DNA from: Candidatus Latescibacterota bacterium
GTDB lineage: Bacteria; Latescibacterota; MWCZ01
Direction: 5' to 3'
DNA: 64,000 nt
Assembly (NCBI GenBank): GCA_022706085.1
Contig: JAKJDF010000002.1
Location: forward strand, 196,372 to 260,371
In this document: positions 17,415-26,070 of the stretch, one piece after another
Position numbering within the stretch: the stretch's first letter is position 1
Layout: each line of letters starts with the position of its first letter
Notes under the pieces: generated by a model
The model's input: the letters and a program-made list of their open reading frames with translations, nothing else
The model's database searches: none
Told to the model about the DNA's origin: nothing
Made by a program: the position numbers and the translations under genes

Positions 17415-19697
17415 TCACGCCTCCGCACCAGCTTTGATGACGCGGTCAACCAGCCCGCCTTCTCTGCACGGCGCCGCGATGTCCCCGCCTTCCATGACTG
17501 CCGGAAACGACCAGAGCACGAGGTTCTGGTAGTAATCGAATCCGATCCGGGGAGCCGTGCCGTCTATTGCAACCGGAATATCCCAGTACCATCCGCGCTT
17601 CACTATTTCGCCCATGGTCCGGCGGGCAAGATCAAGGCCGGTATCCTTTTCGCCATAGAAGAGATAGGTCATGGCAAGCATGAACGTGCCGGGCGGATGA
17701 ACGCCGTGGGCACCCCAATACCCGGGATCCCAGTCTTCCTTGCCCAGCGCACCCTCCGGTTTGCAGAACACCACTGAGCCGAACGGCGACATGGCGATTG
17801 CGGTCCGCCGGATGGTTTCCAACATCGTCTTCACTCGATCGGGGCGAAACACGCCTTCCAATCCGTGGAGCTTTGCCATCCACTCGCCATCGAACACGTA
17901 ACTCATGATGATATCGGATTCTTTCCCTGTCTCCTTCTCTTTGAACAGGAGATAGTGCGTACCTGCCCATGTCTCGTTTTCAAGAACCTCGCTTCCCTGC
18001 GCGAGCCACGAATCGCACTGGCGCACGAATTCCTCGTCGCCAACGGCCTTCGCCATGCGGCGCGCCATGCGGATCTGAGCAAGATGCACCCCCCCGATAT
18101 GAGGAACGATTCCGAAAAGGTCGCAGCTTTCAAACCAGTCCTGCGCTTCGTTGCCTTCCGGCATGCTGACAACCCCCGCAGCACCCGAACCGGGTCGCAG
18201 GTTCATGGTGAAAATCGTATTGCGCTTTACGGAGTCATAGAACTCTCGGAGAAGCCCGTCGTTCCCGGTGCGGCGCCACATCCGGTCAATCATATCCACA
18301 TAGCATCCGCCGTCGAGCGTCGTCTGCGGTTTCTTTGCGTACCCGGGGGACGGCATGGCCATTTCGTACGGGGGAGACCCGACGGTGCATCCTCCAAACA
18401 CCCACGGGGCCTGGCCACTGGGGTATTGGTACGCCTTGTACGCCCGCAACGTCGAGAGCGCGGCTTCAGGAAAGAAATACACGAGCGGAAAGTTGCCGTA
18501 AAAACTGCACGGTATGCACTCGATCTGTGGGCAGGCCCGCGGGCTCTCGTTCATCCCGAAAACCCCGTCTTCTTCGTTGCACCAATCGCCGACCGGTGGC
18601 TTCGCCTGCGCCCAGATAGACGTCTCCGGTATCAGGTGAAGAACGTTGACCAGCGCATCGCGTAACCAGACGGGATACCCTTCATCGCCGTACAGCACAC
18701 TTTGCCACGCGATGATCCTGTGCAGGATTTCGTCGTGGCGACTGGTGATCAATTCGGCAACGGCACGGGCATTTGCGTACCGACGGGCGTACATGTGACG
18801 GTAATCCTGCCCCTTTCCTGTCATAATTCCGCCACCGTTCCAGACGGGTGCAAACCACGCCAGAACGAAGCGTACCGTTTTCTCCGCGCCGGATGAAAGC
18901 GTGAAATCCACGGCGACACTCGTCCCCGCGCCGGTTTCGACGAACGGAAGGGCATCTTCCATGCAACTCCACGCGACGGCATCAGTGCCCAGGCAGCCAC
19001 CTGTCCGCACTGAGGATTCCCCAATTGCGGTCAACACGTACGATGCCTGAGACGATTCTACCGAAACGCCGTTGGCTGCACCTTCGATGTTGACCCGGCG
19101 AAAGGTGGTGGTACCCGCTTCGCCTTCGTTCGGTCCGGGGAACGAGAACGCGAGAGTGCCCTTCTGCTCGGTTCCCGTGGAGTTGCGCAGATGCACCTCG
19201 AACACCGCGGCCGGCGCGTTGGTCAATGCTACATCGCCGGGTATGAACGGTGCCCATGCGCGCAAGCCGACAGAGAGCGGGGAATCTGTCTCGTATTCGA
19301 GATCGGCAACCGGGAAATGTCCCCAGTAGTGAATGTCCGAGGCGCTCTTTACGGCCCGGTAATTGGCCCAGGAACGCATCGTGTCGATCCATTCCTGCCC
19401 GTCTCGGCGGGATAGCGCAACCGTGCTGAGAACCCACGTCTGCCTCCCCACGCTCACCCCGAGAAATGGCTCGTTAATGGCTCCACGCCGTGGGTTCAGT
19501 GAGTTGAAGATTGAGCAATAACCCCATACACCGGTGGCCTCCAGATCAAGACAACCGGTATCTATTCCGCCGAGCGGCATCCCGCACACGGGAGCGTTGG
19601 TGCCACGGTGGATCAGGCCGCAGACGGGGCGGGTGAAACCCTCGGCGCGGAATTCGCACCACTCGCGGTCGGGCAGGTCGGTAGGAAACAGAGGCAT
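17415..19697 (-). CDS. GH116-like beta-glucosidase / glucosylceramidase-family protein
   Basis: A protein of about 760 residues. CGMPLGGIDTGCLDL near residues 38-52 is the characteristic N-terminal motif of the GH116/GBA2-type family (DUF608 region), followed by a beta-sandwich domain to about residue 300. The second half is an (alpha/alpha)6 barrel region with DGGCYVDMIDRMWRRTGN and PEGNEAQDWFESCD. GH116 enzymes act on beta-glucosides or xylosides. The ATG at 19697 has GGAGGG seven bases upstream and is preferred over the ATG at 19724. No signal peptide is seen. Upstream on the same strand is the alpha/beta hydrolase gene (180-base gap). Confidence 0.8.
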   Translation of the reverse strand: MPLFPTDLPDREWCEFRAEGFTRPVCGLIHRGTNAPVCGMPLGGIDTGCLDLEATGVWGYCSIFNSLNPRRGAINEPFLGVSVGRQTWVLSTVALSRRDGQEWIDTMRSWANYRAVKSASDIHYWGHFPVADLEYETDSPLSVGLRAWAPFIPGDVALTNAPAAVFEVHLRNSTGTEQKGTLAFSFPGPNEGEAGTTTFRRVNIEGAANGVSVESSQASYVLTAIGESSVRTGGCLGTDAVAWSCMEDALPFVETGAGTSVAVDFTLSSGAEKTVRFVLAWFAPVWNGGGIMTGKGQDYRHMYARRYANARAVAELITSRHDEILHRIIAWQSVLYGDEGYPVWLRDALVNVLHLIPETSIWAQAKPPVGDWCNEEDGVFGMNESPRACPQIECIPCSFYGNFPLVYFFPEAALSTLRAYKAYQYPSGQAPWVFGGCTVGSPPYEMAMPSPGYAKKPQTTLDGGCYVDMIDRMWRRTGNDGLLREFYDSVKRNTIFTMNLRPGSGAAGVVSMPEGNEAQDWFESCDLFGIVPHIGGVHLAQIRMARRMAKAVGDEEFVRQCDSWLAQGSEVLENETWAGTHYLLFKEKETGKESDIIMSYVFDGEWMAKLHGLEGVFRPDRVKTMLETIRRTAIAMSPFGSVVFCKPEGALGKEDWDPGYWGAHGVHPPGTFMLAMTYLFYGEKDTGLDLARRTMGEIVKRGWYWDIPVAIDGTAPRIGFDYYQNLVLWSFPAVMEGGDIAAPCREGGLVDRVIKAGAEA

Positions 19698-19877
19698 GGA
19701 AACACCCTCCACAGATGAAGTCATGACGGAACCACCTCGCAGACAGGGATATATTGTTGGTCCCCGCTTGTGAGGTCAAGGCAGGGTATCTGCGCGAGGA
19801 GTTCGCACTCGTAACGAGGAATGCCCATTCGGGCAGCCCGTATCGCGCAAATCATACTCCGGCAGCAAGCCCGCGGT

Positions 19878-20624
19878 TCATGAGTTGTGCCGGCGTATAA
19901 ACGCATTCATGGCGTCGGCAACAATCTCCGGTGCTTCCACGAGCAAATCGTGCGACGCGTTGGCCACCCAGAGAAACTCGATGTTGGGTTTCACCGGGAC
20001 TTTGAGCTGGTCACGTGTCGGGCGCGGCTTCCCGCGGTCTCCCCAGACGGAGAGCAGGGGAACGGTGGAGTTCTGCAATATCTCGCTTCCGTCCCATTCG
20101 CGCCACATCGTGGCATACCGCGAGCGCATCCCCGGGTCCCACCGGTCAAGCAGCTTCCGCCTGACCTCCTGCAGGAAAGCTGACTGCTGCGGGTTCAGCG
20201 TGACTTCCGTGTTATCCCCGAACGCGTCGAAAAGAGCGCTCCAGTGCGTCCATCCCTCGAGCGTGATAACACCGAGCAGACGTTCCCCGGCGAGGCGGAT
20301 CATGTCGATGGAAATCATCCCGCCGAGGCTGTTTCCACCGATGAAAAAGCGCTTCAATCCGAGATGGTCCGCGAGGCGAAGGATGTCCGCCGTAAAGGCC
20401 GGGATGGACGGGTCTTTCGGCGGCGGCCAGTTATCGTCCTGCCCTGGCAGTGCGACGTTGACAATGTTGAGTTCGGGATCGAGCCGTTCCATCAATGGCG
20501 CTCGCGTATCCATGTTGCCCCACGTGCCGGGAACAAAAATTAGATTGGGGCCTTTGCCTGCGCGGATTCGCGCGGTAATGCGGGTTCCATCGCCACGATC
20601 GAGTTGGACAAAACGCTCGTTCAT
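19878..20624 (-). CDS. Alpha/beta hydrolase-fold protein
   Basis: A 248-residue cytoplasmic hydrolase. The nucleophile elbow is FIGGNSLGGMIS (Ser near residue 98), the probable acid lies in SVWGDRGKPRP (near 197), and the catalytic His is in NASHDLLVEAP (near 226), so the triad is complete. LIFVPGTWGNMDTRAPLM near the N-terminus forms the oxyanion region. The ATG overlaps the stop of the SPL-like gene by four bases (ATGA), so translation is coupled. The substrate may be an ester or lactone of a sugar, but this is guessed only from the neighbours. Confidence 0.85.
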   Translation of the reverse strand: MNERFVQLDRGDGTRITARIRAGKGPNLIFVPGTWGNMDTRAPLMERLDPELNIVNVALPGQDDNWPPPKDPSIPAFTADILRLADHLGLKRFFIGGNSLGGMISIDMIRLAGERLLGVITLEGWTHWSALFDAFGDNTEVTLNPQQSAFLQEVRRKLLDRWDPGMRSRYATMWREWDGSEILQNSTVPLLSVWGDRGKPRPTRDQLKVPVKPNIEFLWVANASHDLLVEAPEIVADAMNAFIRRHNS

Positions 20625-21799
20625 CGCCCTTCTCCGTCATGAAGTGCGTGGAGTTCGTCGTACAAAGCGCCGCCGGGCGCCGATAACGGCCCACAATTGC
20701 AGATGTACTCACCGGGCGTCATGCCAGTCAATTCGCCCAGTGCTTCCCACGTGGCGGCGGTGCCGTGGCATACGCTTACCGGCGTGCACGGTGAAAGCTC
20801 TGTGACTGTATCGATACAGAACCGGTACACTTGTTCGTGAGCACTCTGCGTGAACGGTCCCCACATTACATCCTTCAGATCGTCCGCTGCTGCCCGGGCT
20901 TGTTCACAGATTTGCGTGTCGAGAAGCTCGGGGGAAATCACGGCGAGTAGATCGGCGAATTTCATCCATCCCAGTAATTCCAGCGTCACCAGATCCGGTT
21001 GAACGCGTGCAAACATGCGCTCAAATAGATCGCGGTACTCCTGTTCCCAGTTCCGCAGGGGTATGATCGGGCTCAGCCGTGCGCGGACGACGTAGCCCGC
21101 TTTCTGCATCGCCGCCATTGTCGCAATCCGTTCGTCCATGGTCGCAGTACGTTTGTCCAGCAGCCTGCTCGCGGAATCTGCGGTAAGCGACCAGCTCATG
21201 ATCGTGTGGCCGCGGTGGTCGAGATCCCGCAGAAATGCCACGTTGTCGCTTTTCGTGAAGAGCATGAGATAGCGATCTTTTTCCCGCGCAAACCGGCGCA
21301 CCATGGGCGGAATGATGTCTATTTCCGGTTCGAAAGCCGGAAGATCTGTCATGTTGCTGAACTTGTAAAGCCGCTGTGCCGGGTACTTCGCAAAAACCGA
21401 GTCCAGCTCGCCGATCAGCCGTTCCACGTCAAGCGTGAAATGAACCCGTCTACCGAAGCCGCAATAGGCGCAACGGAAGACGCACCCTTCAACGATGTTG
21501 AGTTCCATCGCCGTCTGGCACGCACCGCCATGCGCCGCTGCTTCGTCGCGCCAGTGGAAATAGAAGCCGCGTCGACCGGAGTCGTACGTGGTGAATGCCA
21601 GAACCGCATCGTCACTGAAGTCGTCCTTGCCGTGCCGGCGTTTCGAGACCGAGAAGAACTCCTCGCCCGGGTCTTCATCGAAATACCGGATATCCTGACA
21701 CCGAACGTGTGGCAACACCCGCTCCAACCGGCGTCGGCATTTCGGGTGGTCCGCGATACGGCGATCAATCCACACAGTTCTCGCGGGTATCTCTAGCAC
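20621..21799 (-). CDS. SPL-type radical SAM protein (spore photoproduct lyase-like)
   Basis: A 392-residue protein with the radical SAM cluster motif CVFRCAYC (C106, C110, C113). Downstream organisation follows the SPL/COG1533 pattern: YKFSNMTDLPAFEP, YLMLFTKSDNV, IMSWSLTADSASRLLDKRT and VRARLSPIIPL. Spore photoproduct lyase repairs UV-damaged thymines, but relatives of unknown function occur outside spore formers. The C-terminus carries four further Cys (338, 344, 367, 369) that could ligate a metal or second cluster. The GTG start at 21799 overlaps the preceding gene by 7 bases, and its stop overlaps the hydrolase start. DNA repair is not supported by this sugar-catabolic context. Confidence 0.75.
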   Translation of the reverse strand: MLEIPARTVWIDRRIADHPKCRRRLERVLPHVRCQDIRYFDEDPGEEFFSVSKRRHGKDDFSDDAVLAFTTYDSGRRGFYFHWRDEAAAHGGACQTAMELNIVEGCVFRCAYCGFGRRVHFTLDVERLIGELDSVFAKYPAQRLYKFSNMTDLPAFEPEIDIIPPMVRRFAREKDRYLMLFTKSDNVAFLRDLDHRGHTIMSWSLTADSASRLLDKRTATMDERIATMAAMQKAGYVVRARLSPIIPLRNWEQEYRDLFERMFARVQPDLVTLELLGWMKFADLLAVISPELLDTQICEQARAAADDLKDVMWGPFTQSAHEQVYRFCIDTVTELSPCTPVSVCHGTAATWEALGELTGMTPGEYICNCGPLSAPGGALYDELHALHDGEGR

Positions 21800-22779
21800 C
21801 TCAACGCGTCTCCATATTCACGTAAGAGCGGCGTGCCGAATCTTCGGACGTAATCTCCATCCAACCACACGGCGAACGTGGTGACGTTGCGTACGCCTCT
21901 GTCGTGGTACAGTGTGGCGTCCGCTTCCACAATTCGTTTGTCCCAGGCAATCCGTGCGACGTTTGCCCGGTTCCACCCGGAAAAGCGCGAAACGTCAAGC
22001 CAGTATTCAAGCGCCTGCGCTCCTTCCGCGCCGAAGAGCTCAAGGTTTGCGTCGAGGGCATCCAGTTGCTCGCCGTGGCTTGGCGCCTTTTCCCTGTCAG
22101 ATCGCGCATCTCGCACACCGAATGGAAGGTCGTAACGCCTCTGGATGGGCGCAAACTCCAGAAACACGCCTGGAAGCGGCTTCACGTCTGTCGGAGGCCA
22201 GAGCGTGTTCGCATACGCCAGATGCGCCAATGTCGCCTCCGGATTGTCCTTCCGCAGGATCGTGAGCAACCGGTTTTCCAGGATGAGCGCCTGGTCGCTG
22301 TCCGAATAAGACCTGCACCGGGGACAACGGCACATGGGTTGCCCGTCGTCAATCCAGAAGAAATGGCGTCCTGTCGTCGGAGCCAGCGCCCGGGCCAGTG
22401 CCGTCGCGTTCTGACAACACATCTCCAGCGCTTCCTGTGAATGAACGCACAGGTTCGCATCCGGAACACGGTCGCCCGCCTCATTCATGCGAAACATATC
22501 CGGGTGATGAGCGACAAGTTCCCGCGGGAGGAGTTCGCGTGCCGCATGGAGTTCATGCTCGATTTCGACCCCTGCCCTCTCGCAGCGCGTCCTGAACTCT
22601 TCACCCACCTCCGATTGCATGAATTCGGCACTGTCGCCCGCCATTCCGTGCGTGGCAATTGTCGTAAGACCAGCGGCAGAAGCCTCTTCCGGCCAGCTCC
22701 AGCTCGTAATGTCGGAAAGCGCGAGCACCACCCCCCGGGTAGGACGCCTTCCCCCCGGCGTCGGCGAGGTTTCTCTCAT
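21793..22779 (-). CDS. DUF4838-like protein with a Cys-rich motif
   Basis: About 328 residues from the ATG at 22779, which has AAAAGGAAG upstream; a GTG at 22839 is an alternative. The central segment HFFWIDDGQPMCRCPRC (Cys 150, 152, 155) resembles the W.DG..C.C..C motif of DUF4838 proteins, which are related to alpha-glucuronidase-type TIM barrels. ARIAWDKRIVEADATLYHDRGVRNVTTFAVW near the C-terminus fits the same fold. It looks shorter than typical DUF4838 proteins and seems to lack the N-terminal GH-like domain. Function unknown. It overlaps the SPL-like gene downstream and follows the amidohydrolase gene by 88 bases. Confidence 0.55.
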   Translation of the reverse strand: MRETSPTPGGRRPTRGVVLALSDITSWSWPEEASAAGLTTIATHGMAGDSAEFMQSEVGEEFRTRCERAGVEIEHELHAARELLPRELVAHHPDMFRMNEAGDRVPDANLCVHSQEALEMCCQNATALARALAPTTGRHFFWIDDGQPMCRCPRCRSYSDSDQALILENRLLTILRKDNPEATLAHLAYANTLWPPTDVKPLPGVFLEFAPIQRRYDLPFGVRDARSDREKAPSHGEQLDALDANLELFGAEGAQALEYWLDVSRFSGWNRANVARIAWDKRIVEADATLYHDRGVRNVTTFAVWLDGDYVRRFGTPLLREYGDALRC

Positions 22780-22867
22780 CGCGTCCGGCTTCCTTTTCGT
22801 GTCCGACAGCTCACAACGGGCAAGCCTGGCGCTCCCCACGTCGGCCTGGTCTTGCGCGTTCCGTGGC

Positions 22868-24163
22868 TCACACTGTCACCGGTTCAAAACCCAGGCGGAA
22901 GAAACGGTTCGGGTTATTGAACAACCAGTCGGCGGCGATCTGTCGGGCATCGTCCATGCCGATCCAGCCGGAATCAACCAGTCGAGCCAGGGCTGCGGCA
23001 ATGTTGTCCCGCGCGATGGAAAGATGCCCCGCCGCAAACTCCACTGAATCCCCGTAATCGCCCCCGAATCCGTGAATCTTGCCGTGCGGCACTGCCGCCA
23101 CCGACTCGGTGAGCACGTTCTGTGCATAGATCGAGTCAATGATATGGAGCCAGCAGCAATCCAGCGCCACGTTTGGGAAATTCTTGCCCAGGTAGAGCCA
23201 CTCACCCATGTATGGCCAGTTGCCGTGGAACAGATCAAAGCGGACCTCGCGGTGCAGTTCCAGCACACTGGTAAAATGCACCGCGTTCGTTTTGGCTATG
23301 TCGTTACGAACGCCTGCCATGTGCCCGGTGTGTATCTGGACCGGCATGTCCAGATCACGCGCGATACGCATGAACGCGTGGAAAAGGTAATCGTCGAGCG
23401 GTTTGCTTCCAGGGTACCCGACAGAACGGCGCGGGTCTTCCATGAAGAAGTTGAAAATCTTTTCCGCGTCTGCCCGTGTCGCGTTATCGAACTGCAGCGT
23501 CCTGTTGTACGCGGATTGATCCTTCATCCCGATCGCGCCGCGACCTTTGAGGCGAGTGAATATCTCGCGACAGATGTCGACATACTCGTCGAGAGAGGCG
23601 GCAATCCTGCCGACCTGTTGTGTGTAGCCGTTCACCTCGTTCCAGGAATGGATGCTGTGATATCCGGGCAGCCCTATCATGTACCGGTCGCGGTCTGGCA
23701 GGACATGCTCCCCTTCAATGATTTTCCTGTCTCCGACCCAGATGTTGACGATGCGACATTTGATGCCGGCTTTGTCAAGAATGCCCCAGTAGGTTTTCTC
23801 ATTTTTCAGGTTGAGCAGGTTCCCTCCCATGCGTTTGAGCGCATCGAGGGAAAGCTCTTTTTCACCGTACATTTCGCGGAGCACCCACTTCGTGACGCGG
23901 GCGTACGACGTATGCTGTGTGCGTTTCCAGATTTCTTCAAACAACTTCCATCGCTCTTCCAGCGGTTTCGAAGCGTCCATGGCGGCTGCCAGAACGGGTT
24001 CTGTCCCTGCAGATTGGAGGTCGGAGTTCACGTACCCGACGACCAGCGCGGCCAGCGGATCGCTGTACGTCGGCCCGCTCACGGGTCCATTTGTGTGCTC
24101 GTGGCAGTCGATCACAGGAATGGAGGCGATGTCAGCGCGGAGTGTTTCGTATGTGGCGTTCAT
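22868..24163 (-). CDS. Amidohydrolase-superfamily protein
   Basis: 431 residues from the ATG at 24163, which follows GGAAGGAGAACGCAT; the open frame upstream is not coding. The metal-binding HxH lies in PVIDCHEHTNG (His 21, His 23). Further ligands are likely in VQIHTGHMAG, LFHGNWPY and GFGGDYGDSVEF, as in TIM-barrel amidohydrolases such as the uronate isomerase/amidohydrolase_2 groups. It has long helical insertions around residues 60-130. It leads a same-strand unit with the DUF4838-like, SPL-like and hydrolase genes. The reaction is not predictable; a sugar-acid or lactone substrate would fit. Confidence 0.8.
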   Translation of the reverse strand: MNATYETLRADIASIPVIDCHEHTNGPVSGPTYSDPLAALVVGYVNSDLQSAGTEPVLAAAMDASKPLEERWKLFEEIWKRTQHTSYARVTKWVLREMYGEKELSLDALKRMGGNLLNLKNEKTYWGILDKAGIKCRIVNIWVGDRKIIEGEHVLPDRDRYMIGLPGYHSIHSWNEVNGYTQQVGRIAASLDEYVDICREIFTRLKGRGAIGMKDQSAYNRTLQFDNATRADAEKIFNFFMEDPRRSVGYPGSKPLDDYLFHAFMRIARDLDMPVQIHTGHMAGVRNDIAKTNAVHFTSVLELHREVRFDLFHGNWPYMGEWLYLGKNFPNVALDCCWLHIIDSIYAQNVLTESVAAVPHGKIHGFGGDYGDSVEFAAGHLSIARDNIAAALARLVDSGWIGMDDARQIAADWLFNNPNRFFRLGFEPVTV

Positions 24164-24221
24164 ATGCGTTCTCCTTCCGGATGAATGAGGCTGGTGATAA
24201 GTTTCTCGACTGGCAGAAACG

Positions 24222-24240
24222 ATAATTTGAATTATGTCAA
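24222..24240. promoter_or_regulatory. AT-rich palindrome upstream of the amidohydrolase unit
   Basis: ATAATTTGAATTAT (24222-24235) is a perfect 14-base palindrome in otherwise GC-rich DNA. It adjoins TTGACA on the minus strand (24235-24240), an exact -35 consensus. No good -10 element lies at 17 bases. It is a candidate operator or promoter for the amidohydrolase operon. Confidence 0.35.
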
Positions 24241-24398
24241 TATGTTCGACGCAGCCACATTGATGCTGCGTCGTGCGCCACGGCGTGTCAGTTTGTTGCA
24301 GTGGATAATAAAGCAGGGGAGGAACCGCACCAACAGACACACCGGCTGGCCGCCATAGGAAGGGTTTGCACCGCACGTGAATGCCAGGCTCTCGCCTT

Positions 24399-25280
24399 TC
24401 ACGCCGGTAGGGTCGTCCACCTTTCCGGCACAATGTCGGCAGGCGCCCATTTGTGGTCGCGAAACCAGGGATCCGGAGCAATGACCAACTGCCCGGGGTG
24501 TTCCGCCAACCACGCGCCCCACCAGCTGAACGAGCTGTTCGCGATGATGTGGTGACGGCATCTGCTCATGAGGCGCAGGTCCTCGATTTCCTTCCCGGGA
24601 CCATTATGGCAGACGAATTCCGTGGGGAGGTTTGTCACAAGGTTCTCCCGCGCCCACGGAATATCATCAGAAAACACGAAGACGCGGGGCTTATCTGCGT
24701 GTTCGGCAACCACCTCCAGCGCTCGAGTGTAATACTGGAGACCGGGCGTGCCGTAGATATCCGCAAGAACCGGATCTTTAACGTAATCACCACGCCGTAT
24801 GTGCAGGCTTACGGAGTCGGTTGCGTCTATTCGGGAAAGTATTTCCGCGTTTCTCTCGTCTGGCGGGGTAATGAAGACCAACTCCCGGCGAATCAGTTCG
24901 GCAACATCCATGAAATATCGCTCACATTGCCAGCACCCTGTCAGATACGTATCCCCTCCCACTTTGAGGATTGCAGAATCAAACCGTTTGCTCCGTTCCC
25001 TTACCACACGCCTGCGCGAGTAAGGCCTTGTTCGGTCCCGCACCTGCCCCACCGCCCAGCGGAGACTCCAGCGCGGCGGGCACAGTTTTTCGATATCCTC
25101 CGTCGTGGCAACACTGGCTTCAGTCCTGAAGCCGCCGAGCGCATATGTGCGTTGCGAGTATCGTTCAAACCAGGAGGTGTCCAGTTTCAGAGGAACGCCG
25201 TTTCGGTGTGCCACCGCCCGGGCGGTGGCGTACTGGAAAAGCTGGTTCCCCACTCCCCCGGTGAGTTGCGCAATAACCAT
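24399..25280 (-). CDS. GT11 family alpha-1,2-fucosyltransferase-like glycosyltransferase
   Basis: A 293-residue transferase of the GT11 family (GDP-fucose dependent in characterised members). Seen: N-terminal MVIAQLTGGVGNQLFQYATARAVA; motif HIRRGDY (160-166), the GDP-fucose binding signature; VFVFSDDIPWAREN; and NSSFSWWGAWL near the C-terminus. The ATG at 25280 fits the family N-terminus and follows the DUF268 gene by 7 bases. It should add fucose, or a similar sugar, to a surface polysaccharide repeat. Confidence 0.9.
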   Translation of the reverse strand: MVIAQLTGGVGNQLFQYATARAVAHRNGVPLKLDTSWFERYSQRTYALGGFRTEASVATTEDIEKLCPPRWSLRWAVGQVRDRTRPYSRRRVVRERSKRFDSAILKVGGDTYLTGCWQCERYFMDVAELIRRELVFITPPDERNAEILSRIDATDSVSLHIRRGDYVKDPVLADIYGTPGLQYYTRALEVVAEHADKPRVFVFSDDIPWARENLVTNLPTEFVCHNGPGKEIEDLRLMSRCRHHIIANSSFSWWGAWLAEHPGQLVIAPDPWFRDHKWAPADIVPERWTTLPA

Positions 25281-25287
25281 TGCGGCC

Positions 25288-26070
25288 TCAGAAACAGGTC
25301 TTGACGAAGACGAATATCCCAAGCACATACCGGGCGCGCGCCAGTTCAGCCAGATCCTCCCGCGTGGCAGTTCTCACCTCTTTGCCTTCTCTGACGGTTG
25401 TGAGCGACGACAACGAAAGTCCGTTCCGTTCGGCCATGCTGATGATCGACCTCGGGTCTGACACGCGGTGCGCGTTGAATTCGATCCGGCTGACTCCAAC
25501 TGGAACTGAAAGGTAAAAAGTGCCCCCTTTGCCAAGCATGCGCGCCATGTTCGCGAAACCGCGTTCGAAGCCATCCGGATCGATTTCGTCGCCGTAGCGC
25601 CCGAGACCGAAATGTTCCAGCGCATGGAGGCAGGAAAGTGAGTCGCAGTACCCTTCAAACTCTTCAAAACCCGGGGTGGGAGCCATCACGTCAATCCGCC
25701 GGAATGTCACACCCGGGATCGCCACGGTGAGCGGACGTATATCGAACACTTCCACGTCCCGAAACGAGGCAACATGGGTGACAAATCCGTCAATACGGGA
25801 CCCAACGTCCACATGCTTCCGCGGCTTCGCGTCAAAGACCATTCGGGCAACGAGAACATCCTGCCAGAAATAATCGCTCTCCGTCTCACCCGCCTGCTTG
25901 AACCAGTCCTGCAAACACGGGGTGAACTCCACCGGCCCCTCGTAGTTACGCCTCAGCGTCCAATATCCTTTCACATACCGGGGTAAGGCTTTCAGGGATC
26001 GGAAAGTGACTTTGGGGTCAAACCCCAGTTGCGTAATCGCAAGCCAGTGCAGCCGCCGGACAGTGATCAC
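25288..26070 (-). CDS. DUF268 family protein (probable methyltransferase-fold)
   Basis: About 260 residues. The blocks HVDVGSRIDGFVTHVASF, SCLHALEHFGLGRYGDEIDPDG, GGTFYLSVPVG and RIEFNAHRVSDPRSI are diagnostic for DUF268, often found in surface-polysaccharide clusters; the first resembles a SAM-binding loop. I place the start at GTG 26070, because it has GGAGGG upstream and overlaps the GT2 stop by four bases (GTGA). The open frame extends to 26139 without a better start. A methyltransferase role is inferred. Confidence 0.8.
   Translation of the reverse strand: MITVRRLHWLAITQLGFDPKVTFRSLKALPRYVKGYWTLRRNYEGPVEFTPCLQDWFKQAGETESDYFWQDVLVARMVFDAKPRKHVDVGSRIDGFVTHVASFRDVEVFDIRPLTVAIPGVTFRRIDVMAPTPGFEEFEGYCDSLSCLHALEHFGLGRYGDEIDPDGFERGFANMARMLGKGGTFYLSVPVGVSRIEFNAHRVSDPRSIISMAERNGLSLSSLTTVREGKEVRTATREDLAELARARYVLGIFVFVKTCF

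Noticed and set aside
21793-24163. Frameshift joining the DUF4838-like and amidohydrolase genes
   Set aside because: Each frame has its own ribosome site and complete motifs, and an 88-base gap separates them.
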